The notes beneath the pieces were generated by a model. It ran no database searches. It was not told where the DNA came from and saw nothing but the letters and a program-made list of their open reading frames with translations. From SIG437 sp045648985 (GTDB taxonomy: Bacteria; Bacillota; Clostridia; UBA1381; UBA9506), in assembly GCA_045648985.1 (NCBI GenBank), contig JAZROZ010000023.1, forward strand, positions 1 to 64,000: a DNA stretch of 64,000 nucleotides. Direction: 5' to 3'. Shown piece by piece: positions 25,032 to 30,628 of this stretch (within the stretch, counting starts at the first letter, position 1; every line of letters starts with the position of its first letter). The translations under genes and the position numbers were made by a program.

Positions 25032-25334
25032 TTATGCAACGTGCCAACCTGTTTTCATAATTTCCTTTACAAAACCGCTATTATCCTTTGATATATCAAG
25101 TAAAATCGGCTCTATTGTTGTACTGACTTCACAAGTCAGAGCATAGAGCTCGGCGGACAATTCGAGGAAATCCCCCGTAAAACCGTCAAATATAACTGCT
25201 ATATCTATGTCGCTGTTTTCATCAGGTGAGCCATTTATATATGAACCGTAAGCCACAACGGCAAAGGGTGAATAAAACTCTTTAACTTTCTTGCCATATT
25301 CTTCTGCATATTTTATAGCTGTGTTTTTATCCAT
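25032..25334 (-). CDS. Minimal nucleotidyltransferase (MNT) of a HEPN/MNT pair
   Basis: The product is 100 aa. The nucleotidyltransferase motif is AYGSYINGSPDENSDIDIAV, with Gly30-Ser31 and the two metal Asp at 42 and 44. In HEPN/MNT toxin-antitoxin modules the MNT partner modifies or restrains the HEPN protein. AAGGAG lies before the ATG at 25334. Its start overlaps the end of the HEPN gene by 22 nt, so the two are co-translated. It lies between int and the repressor, a usual place for element-borne defence or stability genes. Confidence 0.85.
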   Translation of the reverse strand: MDKNTAIKYAEEYGKKVKEFYSPFAVVAYGSYINGSPDENSDIDIAVIFDGFTGDFLELSAELYALTCEVSTTIEPILLDISKDNSGFVKEIMKTGWHVA

Positions 25335-25705
25335 AATAACAGCTCCTTTGTATTTTCTAATATTTGCTTGCATTTTTCGTCTGTAAGCTGAGAAAGAAGG
25401 TTGTCCTTATATGAAGGGTAGCGACTTTCAATATTTAAAGGATTGAGCAAAAATAACGTCTTTTTCTGCTTATCACTCATTTGATTTAATAATCCGCTGA
25501 GTTCCGCAAGTCTAATCAGATTGTGTATTTTAGGCGGTATTTCTTCATTCTGCGAGCTTAAAACAGCTTTTATAACCTTTTCTATTGACTGATGACACAT
25601 AAAGCCTACATACAAAAATCTCTTTGTTTCAAGCATGGCATTAGCGGTATCTATATCATATTCAGCTAAATCTATCCAGTATTTTACACGTTCATTCAAA
25701 GCCAT
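25313..25705 (-). CDS. HEPN-domain protein of a HEPN/MNT pair
   Basis: The product is 130 aa, all-helical and HEPN-like: VKYWIDLAEYDIDTANAML, VGFMCHQSIEKVIKAVL, IHNLIRLAELSGL and ESRYPSYKDNLLS. Many HEPN toxins are RNases with a C-terminal R-x(4-6)-H motif. That motif is not evident here; the conserved feature is Arg95-Tyr96 (SRYPSY), typical of the Pfam HEPN subgroup. So it may bind nucleotide or act as partner rather than as an RNase. AAGGAG precedes the ATG. It is upstream of, and overlaps, the MNT gene. Confidence 0.82.
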   Translation of the reverse strand: MALNERVKYWIDLAEYDIDTANAMLETKRFLYVGFMCHQSIEKVIKAVLSSQNEEIPPKIHNLIRLAELSGLLNQMSDKQKKTLFLLNPLNIESRYPSYKDNLLSQLTDEKCKQILENTKELLLWIKTQL

Positions 25706-25801
25706 TTCATCATCTCCTTTTGATTTAGTATATTTAATAGCGGTTATATTTATTAGTTAGTCCGTTCTGATGCGGAGCTTAGTCTTGTTGTTATCATGGT
25801 T

Positions 25802-26197
25802 TTATTTATCCTTTTGATTATATTCCGGATTTGCTAATAGACTGTCAATGTATGCCTCTGCTATAAGTATGCCTTTTGTGTTTAAGTATTGTACTTTTTT
25901 TATGGTGCTTAATATAGCGGCGTATCTTTCAGTAAGACCAGAAGTTTGCTCTGAAAATTCTTGAGAAGCAGTGTTATTTCTTTCCTTTGGCACATCGTAA
26001 CCCATAAGCCATGCTTCTGAAACATCTAATACTTTTGCTATAATCTCCACTCTATCTTGTTTTGGCTCAAAGGTTCCGGCTATATATTGAGATATAGCAC
26101 TTTTAGGGATGCCGGTTTTACGAGATAATTCAGTTTGAGTCATATTACTATAAAGTAAGGCTTGAGCCATCCTTGTAGCATAACTTTCTTTTTTCAT
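25802..26197 (-). CDS. CI/XRE-like repressor of the element
   Basis: The product is 131 aa. The N-terminal XRE helix-turn-helix is SNMTQTELSRKTGIPKSAISQYIAG, followed by EPKQDRVEIIAKVLDVSEAWLMGYDV, the usual continuation in phage repressors. The C-terminal part is a helical tail (SGLTERYAAILSTIKKVQYL) rather than a LexA-like peptidase. It faces the Cro-like gene across an operator-rich interval, so it probably keeps the element quiet. The ATG at 26197 follows AGGTGG. Confidence 0.87.
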   Translation of the reverse strand: MKKESYATRMAQALLYSNMTQTELSRKTGIPKSAISQYIAGTFEPKQDRVEIIAKVLDVSEAWLMGYDVPKERNNTASQEFSEQTSGLTERYAAILSTIKKVQYLNTKGILIAEAYIDSLLANPEYNQKDK

Positions 26198-26232
26198 TAT
26201 ATTCACCACCTATACTCATATTAACACACAAT

Positions 26233-26340
26233 TTTAGAAAAATCAACAACTTTTTTTATTTTTTCTAAACTTTTTTTAGAAATTCTGAAAAAAATATTGA
26301 CAAAACTATTTTGATATGTTATTATTGTGTTTAGAAAAAC
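26233..26340. promoter_or_regulatory. Operator array in the repressor/Cro divergent region
   Basis: Copies of a TTTAGAAA-type word occur at 26233-26242, 26261-26270 (inverted, TTTTCTAAAC), 26275-26283 and 26329-26340 (GTTTAGAAAAAC). They lie around the plus-strand promoter, in the place expected for repressor and Cro binding. Confidence 0.55.
26297..26325 (+). promoter_or_regulatory. Early promoter of the element
   Basis: TTGACA (26297-26302), a 17-nt spacer and TATTAT (26320-26325), 35 nt before the GTG start of the Cro-like gene. One operator copy lies just downstream. Confidence 0.75.
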
Positions 26341-26359
26341 TGAACAAGGAGGTGATTTT

Positions 26360-26584
26360 GTGAGTTATGATTATAGCAAATTATTAGGATTGATTAAATC
26401 GAATAAACAAACACAAGAAACTCTATCTAAAGCCATCGGAGTCAGGGCAAATACATTAAGTTTAAAACTTAATAATAGAGCCAATTTTAAACAGTCTGAA
26501 ATTTCTTCGATATGTGAAATACTTAATATTCCTGACAAAGAAATAGGAGTATATTTTTTTACTCATGAAGTTCAGGAAAACTAA
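26360..26584 (+). CDS. Cro-like HTH protein (DUF739 type)
   Basis: The product is 74 aa with a GTG start 7-8 nt after AAGGAGG. DYSKLLGLIKSN, TQETLSKAIGVRANTLSLKLNN and FKQSEISSICEILNIP match the small DUF739 phage regulators, ending in the typical VYFFTHEVQ. It is the first gene of the plus-strand run and divergent from the CI-like repressor, so it is the likely Cro counterpart. Two further small HTH genes follow at 26639 and 27051. Confidence 0.8.
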   Translation: MSYDYSKLLGLIKSNKQTQETLSKAIGVRANTLSLKLNNRANFKQSEISSICEILNIPDKEIGVYFFTHEVQEN

Positions 26585-26638
26585 ACAGTTGTTTAAAATG
26601 ACTATTTGAGCATTTTAATATAAAAGTGAGGTGAGAAC

Positions 26639-26833
26639 GTGAGGCGAGAAATAAAAATACGGCTTTTAGAAAGAGATATGCAAGTCCCGGACTTAGCCAA
26701 GAAGATTGGACGTAGTGGTGGTTATTTATCAAGAGCTTTAAATGACAAGGTTAAGCTCCGAACTGATGAAGCTTTTGCCATAGCGGACATATTAAATCTT
26801 TCTAACGAGCAGGTAAGAGAATTTTTTGGATAG
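26639..26833 (+). CDS. Small HTH protein
   Basis: The product is 64 aa with a GTG start preceded by GAGGTG. The helix-turn-helix is QVPDLAKKIGRSGGYLSRALND, followed by TDEAFAIADILNLSNEQVREFF, the same layout as the 26360 and 27051 proteins. It is probably a DNA-binding regulator of the element. It has low identity to its neighbours and no extra domain. Confidence 0.72.
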   Translation: MRREIKIRLLERDMQVPDLAKKIGRSGGYLSRALNDKVKLRTDEAFAIADILNLSNEQVREFFG

Positions 26834-26850
26834 AAAGAGAGGTGAAAACA

Positions 26851-27033
26851 ATGGAATGGATAAGCACTAAAGAAAAACTTCCTGAAGTAGATGATGTGGA
26901 GGTAATAGTGAGCATTAAAGGCAGCAAGTCAGCAACGACATTATGTTACATCGAAGGTGAGTTTTTTGATGAAGGCGGTAATGTCTATAATGTTACTCAC
27001 TGGCAACCATTACCAAAGTGTCCAAACATTTAG
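26851..27033 (+). CDS. DUF551-like small phage protein
   Basis: The product is 60 aa. MEWISTKEKLPEVDDVEVIV at the start and VTHWQPLPKCP at the end match DUF551, a short family found in phages, with an unknown role. The ATG at 26851 follows GAGAGGTG; an in-frame GTG at 26842 lies inside that site. Confidence 0.72.
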   Translation: MEWISTKEKLPEVDDVEVIVSIKGSKSATTLCYIEGEFFDEGGNVYNVTHWQPLPKCPNI

Positions 27034-27050
27034 AAAGCGAGGTGAAGGAT

Positions 27051-27263
27051 ATGGCATTTGATTGTTCAATGCTTAGGAAAAGAATACGAGAAGTATTTGG
27101 AAATGTGACAGAGTTCTGCAAGAGCTGCGGAATCAATGAAGCGGAATTTCTGAAAAAGGTAAATAACAAAAAGCCTTTTTCTACAGATGAGGTTATACTG
27201 ATAAGCGATGTATTACACGTTTCAGAAAATGAAATAAAAGCGTTTTTCTTTACAGAACTATAG
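27051..27263 (+). CDS. Small HTH protein (DUF739-like)
   Basis: The product is 70 aa. LRKRIREVFGNVTEFCKSCG and INEAEFLKKVNNKKPFSTDEV are followed by LISDVLHVSENEIKAFFF, again the small regulator layout. The ATG at 27051 has GAGGTGA upstream. It is the third member of a tandem set with 26360 and 26639, interrupted only by the DUF551-like gene. Confidence 0.72.
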   Translation: MAFDCSMLRKRIREVFGNVTEFCKSCGINEAEFLKKVNNKKPFSTDEVILISDVLHVSENEIKAFFFTEL

Positions 27264-27283
27264 AAAGAAGGTGCAATAATATC

Positions 27284-27535
27284 GTGTCCACAAAAGAACA
27301 TTTAACAGATGCAGAGATAGAAGCAGAGATAAACAGGCTCTCAGGCTCTCCTGCGGTTAAGCTTGCAATAAAGGAAAATAATCTGAAGAACAAAAGAAAG
27401 CAAAGACTTTTCCATCTGCGTTGGTTAGAAAAGAGAGGCAAAGAGCTTTTAAAAAAAGGTATCACGGCCGAGAACATAGAAACGGCCCTTAAGCTTGAGG
27501 AAAATAATCTTAAAAAAGAAAAAACGAACGTCTAA
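27284..27535 (+). CDS. Small charged hypothetical protein of the element
   Basis: The product is 83 aa with a GTG start preceded by AAGAAGGTG. It is rich in Lys, Glu and Leu (EIEAEINRLSG, NNLKNKRKQRLFHLRWLEK, ENIETALKLEENNLKKE) and predicted to be helical, perhaps coiled coil. I do not recognise a family. The stop codon lies inside a hairpin (27523-27557). Confidence 0.6.
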   Translation: MSTKEHLTDAEIEAEINRLSGSPAVKLAIKENNLKNKRKQRLFHLRWLEKRGKELLKKGITAENIETALKLEENNLKKEKTNV

Positions 27536-27618
27536 AGCTTGCAGGCTACCGTTCGTTTAAGCTCCCCATCAGGAAGATGAGGTATTTTAAGTTAAACTTA
27601 TTATACCACTTCTTCCTG
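27523..27618 (+). other. Two successive hairpins between element genes
   Basis: AACGAACG (27523-27530) pairs with CGTTCGTT (27550-27557). A second hairpin runs from 27570 to 27618 with nested arms CAGGAAG/CTTCCTG, GGTAT/ATACC and AAGTT/AACTT. No T-run follows either one. They may protect, process or attenuate the transcript. Confidence 0.5.
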
Positions 27619-27647
27619 GAGAAATCAAGAGAAAGGAAGAAGAAAAA

Positions 27648-27830
27648 ATGAAAAAACTAAAGAAAATAATATTTTATGTTATGACTATTTTGACCGTGAG
27701 TGCAGCACTCACTTCCACTATGACCTTTAGAAACGTAACTAGAGAAGCAGTAGCTATATATATCTGCTCTCTTATTTGGCTTACTATAGCCGCTATCGAA
27801 GCGGAAAAGAAAGAAGGTGCTGCGGAATGA
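27648..27830 (+). CDS. Small membrane protein of the element
   Basis: The product is 60 aa with two hydrophobic segments (residues 5-25 and 33-50) and charged ends (KKLKK, EAEKKEG). GAAAGGAAG precedes the ATG. The last codons overlap the next start by 4 nt. The function is unknown. Confidence 0.58.
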   Translation: MKKLKKIIFYVMTILTVSAALTSTMTFRNVTREAVAIYICSLIWLTIAAIEAEKKEGAAE

Positions 27831-28129
27831 ACGATAGAATACGAGTAAGTATGCAAGGTATTAAAAAAATGGCTGATGAAGTTCAAACTGCGATAGATTA
27901 TATTTACAAAGCTCAGGATATGCTTAATCGTCTTGAAAATTTTTCTGCAGGAACACAACAAGCTTTAAAAGATAAAGATGGCGGCAAAACTATAGGTCTA
28001 TTTGATTCGGTAATGGCACATAAAAGTCTTATAAATAGATGTTTAGACACCGCAAATGCGTTTATGGCGAGAACTTCTGCACATCTATCCGCTTATATGA
28101 GTTATCGGAAAGAAGGTGCTACAGAGTGA
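27827..28129 (+). CDS. Hypothetical helical protein of the element
   Basis: The product is 100 aa. GIKKMADEVQTAIDYIYKAQ and DMLNRLENFS, then LINRCLDTANAFMARTSAHL suggest an all-helical soluble protein. No family is recognised. It starts with ATG in an ATGA overlap after AAGAAGGTG, and its end overlaps the next gene in the same way. Confidence 0.6.
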   Translation: MNDRIRVSMQGIKKMADEVQTAIDYIYKAQDMLNRLENFSAGTQQALKDKDGGKTIGLFDSVMAHKSLINRCLDTANAFMARTSAHLSAYMSYRKEGATE

Positions 28130-28401
28130 AAAATATTAATTTAATTGATATTCTGTATAATGAACTATCAGATAATAATGAAATAGATGCAGAAAATTAC
28201 GAAAGAGTTGCAGGGAAAGCAAACAGAAACCTTCAAGAAAAGGTAATTAAACCACTATATAAGAAAGACATTAAAAAAGCTAGTGAAACAGATAGTATTA
28301 TATCTGCAGCATTAGAACGAGAAAACCGCTATTTTTTTGAATTAGGCTTTAAATGTGCTATGCAGTTAAGGAATACGTGCATCAGGAAGAGGAAGGAGTG
28401 A
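28126..28401 (+). CDS. Hypothetical protein of the element
   Basis: The product is 91 aa with a GTG start in a GTGA overlap, behind a repeat of the same AAGAAGGTGCT ribosome site used one gene earlier. Residues such as NLIDILYNELSDNN and ENRYFFELGFKCAMQLR suggest a small helical protein; the ending resembles the DUF6809-type phage proteins, but this is not certain. Confidence 0.58.
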   Translation: MKNINLIDILYNELSDNNEIDAENYERVAGKANRNLQEKVIKPLYKKDIKKASETDSIISAALERENRYFFELGFKCAMQLRNTCIRKRKE

Positions 28402-28409
28402 AAAAAGAC

Positions 28410-28643
28410 ATGATGATAAATGAAACGTTTGTAAACTCAGAATTGTTTTTAAGTCTTCCGCTATCTGCTCAGGTGCTATATTTTCACTTGGCAGCACGTG
28501 CAGACAGTGCCGGTTATATCCTTAATCCGTTTGAGATATGTAAAAGGGTTAATGCTATAGAAGAAGATTATAAAATATTGCTTAAGAAAAGAATAATTGA
28601 AAAAGCGGAGAATGAAAGTTGTGGAGTATATGTATCTACATAA
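28410..28643 (+). CDS. Standalone N-terminal domain of a phage replication-type protein
   Basis: The product is 77 aa. VNSELFLSLPLSAQVLYFHLA and ADSAGYILNPFEICKRVNA align with the start of the next gene (SDSFLRTPKDAQLLYFHLA, ADDDGFVNNPQIIQ), so it is a short paralogue of that winged-helix N-terminal domain. It stops before any C-terminal part. ATG 28410 is chosen because AAGGAG lies 11 nt upstream. It could be a remnant of a duplication or a regulator of the full-length initiator. Confidence 0.62.
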   Translation: MMINETFVNSELFLSLPLSAQVLYFHLAARADSAGYILNPFEICKRVNAIEEDYKILLKKRIIEKAENESCGVYVST

Positions 28644-28694
28644 AAGGGATAATTTTGTTTAAATATTAGTTAAAGAGAAGGGATTAAAAAGTTA

Positions 28695-29465
28695 ATGGCA
28701 GCAAGAAGAATGTTTGCAATATCTATAATAGAAAGTGACTCGTTTTTAAGAACACCTAAAGACGCACAGCTTCTATATTTTCATTTAGCTATGAGAGCTG
28801 ATGACGATGGTTTTGTAAATAATCCGCAAATAATACAAAAAATGGTAGATGCAAGCGATGAAGATATGAATGAGCTGATAGAGCGACAATTTATACTTCC
28901 GTTTGATAGCGGAATTGTAGTTATAAGACATTGGAAGATACATAATTACATTCAGTCTGACCGATATAAAGAGACACTATGTAAGTCTGAAAAGAGATTG
29001 CTTAAATTAGACGAAAACAAGGCTTATATGCGGTCAGAAGGGCAATGTATACAAAATGGATACAAAATGGATACACAGGTTAGGTTAGAGTTAGGTAAGG
29101 TTAGTTTAGGTAAGGGTAGTTTAGGTAAGGTTAGTAGTTGTAGTTACGAGGATAACGCAAAGGCTAAACAGAAAACGACACCAGAAACGACAACCACAAC
29201 AGAAAAAAATATACCAACACGAGAAGAGATTGAAAGCTATTGTCAGGTTGCAAAAATAAGCATAGACATAGATGACTTTATCTCATACAACGAGGTGCAA
29301 GGCTGGAAGTGTAAGAACTGGAAAGCAGCAGTCAAACGTTGGAAAAAGAATGAGGCTCGATTTGAAGAAAAGAAAAAGCAAGGACAACAGTCTGAAACTA
29401 AGTCCAGCAAATATGATTTTGAGGCTGTTCAGAAGAAAGCCTTTAATAATATTAGCCGTCAATAA
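28695..29465 (+). CDS. Phage-type replication initiator (replisome organiser)
   Basis: The product is 256 aa. The N-terminal winged-helix region has RRMFAISIIESDSFLRTPKD, AQLLYFHLAMRADDDGF and VVIRHWKIHNYIQSDRY, the standard opening of Firmicutes phage replication proteins. The middle (about residues 118-150) is a low-complexity stretch encoded by iterons (LGKVS repeats). The C-terminal part has IPTREEIESYCQVAK and WKCKNWKAAVKRWKKNE, a DnaD-like tail. It should bind the origin inside its own gene and recruit the host helicase. Confidence 0.85.
   Translation: MAARRMFAISIIESDSFLRTPKDAQLLYFHLAMRADDDGFVNNPQIIQKMVDASDEDMNELIERQFILPFDSGIVVIRHWKIHNYIQSDRYKETLCKSEKRLLKLDENKAYMRSEGQCIQNGYKMDTQVRLELGKVSLGKGSLGKVSSCSYEDNAKAKQKTTPETTTTTEKNIPTREEIESYCQVAKISIDIDDFISYNEVQGWKCKNWKAAVKRWKKNEARFEEKKKQGQQSETKSSKYDFEAVQKKAFNNISRQ
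29049..29135 (+). repeat. Iterons: candidate replication origin inside the initiator gene
   Basis: ATACAAAATGG occurs twice in tandem (29049-29059, 29060-29070) with a partial third. Then the 15-bp unit TTAGGTAAGGTTAGT occurs at 29091-29105, 29106-29120 (one change) and 29121-29135, exactly head to tail. An origin within the initiator gene is the lambda-type arrangement. Confidence 0.7.
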
Positions 29466-29503
29466 GGTTCTAAAGAACATAACTAACGAAGGAGCAAGGA
29501 ATA

Positions 29504-29755
29504 TTGAATGCTGATAAGATAAATACTACCAAGTGCCCTTTTTTTGTATCTACTGCTATAAAAAGTATCACTTGCAAAGGCATAGCGGAAAAGTATGATA
29601 TAAAACTTTTATTTACATCGGGACAAAAAAGGGATATGCATAAAAATATCTTTTGTGATAGCAGATATAATTATTGTGAGCTATATTCTATGCTCGAGAA
29701 AGGAAAAAACTGTCGAGGAACTGTCGAAATTAAGGATAATTATATGCCAGGATAA
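29504..29755 (+). CDS. Small Cys-rich phage protein
   Basis: The product is 83 aa with a TTG start 9 nt after AAGGAG. Cysteines in TTKCPFFVST, SITCKGI, IFCDSRYNYCELY and KNCRGT resemble a small phage family with a CPF...C...C..C metal-binding pattern. It is the last recognisable gene of the element. Confidence 0.62.
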   Translation: MNADKINTTKCPFFVSTAIKSITCKGIAEKYDIKLLFTSGQKRDMHKNIFCDSRYNYCELYSMLEKGKNCRGTVEIKDNYMPG

Positions 29756-30344
29756 AGTTTAAAATGCTATGTTTTATAATGCAGTGTGTGTATTCCTGCG
29801 AACAGGGACAAACAGGGAAGCTTTGTTAAAGGCCATAGCGGTCACTTAATTAGATTTTGTCTGGGAATAATTCCCCACTATAAAAAAGGGGAAATATATC
29901 ATGCCGCTATCTATAAAAAAGAGATTGAAACAAAGGACTAAGCTCTGCATCGGCGAGGCAGTACCTAAAACTGCACATAAAAAAATATGACAAACAAAGG
30001 ACAAAAGGATGACATAAACAAATGAATCTGTTTTAAGTCTGATACCTAAATGAGCTGAGAAAATATATGCGTATTCTAAGAAAACAGAAAACAAACAGAG
30101 AGCGAACAGAGAGAAATATACAACAAAAGTACAACAAAAACCGATAATAAAATTCTTTATGAGTTTAAGAAACATTACGATATATGGTATAGCGGCCAAG
30201 AGCTTGCAAAAGGGTGCGAAGAAAAAAGGGAGACAAACAGAGGACGAAAAACGAAAAAGTTTGTAAAACTTTGTAACAAAAAATATACTTTGTGCAATAA
30301 ACTGTGCAATAAAAGGGATTTGCAGAAGATTGTAAAAAATAGGA
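29756..30344. other. Gene-poor end of the element
   Basis: These 590 bp are rich in A on the plus strand and contain no convincing gene. A 29-codon frame at 29901-29990 and a 35-codon frame at 30158 have poor or no ribosome sites. Repeated ACAAACAGAG/GACAAACA-type words and ATAGCGG words occur. It may be a decayed coding region or hold the right attachment site. Confidence 0.5.
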
Positions 30345-30375
30345 AAACCGCCTAAATGTAGTATTTAAGCGGTTT
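30345..30375 (-). terminator. tRNA-Lys terminator
   Basis: Read on minus, AAACCGCTTAAAT pairs with ATTTAGGCGGTTT (one wobble) 7 nt after the CCA, with T's behind. Confidence 0.8.
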
Positions 30376-30381
30376 GTAATG

Positions 30382-30457
30382 TGGTACACCATCGGGGGCT
30401 CGAACCCCGGACACCCTGATTAAGAGTCAGGTGCTCTACCAGCTGAGCTAATGGTGC
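30382..30457 (-). tRNA. tRNA-Lys(CTT)
   Basis: The acceptor GCACCAT pairs with ATGGTGT. The anticodon arm CCTGA-CTCTTAA-TCAGG gives CTT, the T arm is CCGGG-GTTCGAGC-type, the discriminator is A and CCA is encoded. It borders the mobile element, but its 3' end does not match the att fragment at 23644. Confidence 0.93.
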
Positions 30458-30564
30458 ATATTCTTCTTCCAACGAGATAATATTATAGCACATTAAAACA
30501 TATTTGTAAAGACTTTTTTCGAAAAAAATGCAAATTTTTAAAAAATATTTTAAGTTGAAAGGTA

Positions 30565-30593
30565 TAGACTTTTAAATCTATTTATGATATAAT
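30565..30593 (+). promoter_or_regulatory. Promoter of the trpB-like gene
   Basis: TAGACT (30565-30570), a 17-nt spacer and TATAAT (30588-30593), 36 nt before the start. No T-box or trp attenuator is visible. Confidence 0.5.
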
Positions 30594-30628
30594 AAAACAA
30601 TATTTCATAAAGAGGTGTTACACACAAA

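Larger units (their letters stand above)
23644..30381. mobile_element. Small integrative element, prophage-remnant or satellite-like
   Basis: This block runs from the tRNA-Pro fragment to the tRNA-Lys gene. It holds an integrase, a HEPN/MNT pair, a CI-like repressor facing a Cro-type promoter, several tiny phage-type genes (DUF739, DUF551) and a replication initiator with iterons. There is no capsid, portal, terminase, tail, holin or lysin gene. Genes on plus start with GTG, ATG or TTG and are tightly spaced, unlike the flanking core genes. The left end is supported by the att fragment; the right end is a guess at the tRNA-Lys gene. Confidence 0.6.

Noticed and set aside
29091..29135. Tandem repeats as a CRISPR array
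   Set aside because: The units are 15 bp, directly adjacent without spacers and within a coding frame, which fits iterons rather than CRISPR.
29901..29990. A 29-codon plus-strand frame starting ATG
   Set aside because: It is too short, has no good ribosome site and no recognisable similarity.
29846..30392. Two hydrophobic minus-strand reading frames (117 and 75 codons) in the element's empty end
   Set aside because: They are mirror images of A-rich plus-strand sequence, giving Phe/Leu/Tyr-rich products, with no ribosome binding site, and one runs into the tRNA-Lys terminator.
30382..30457. tRNA-Lys(CTT) as the right attachment site of the element
   Set aside because: Its 3' end differs from the tRNA-Pro-type fragment at 23644-23666, so the two cannot be the two halves of one att core.
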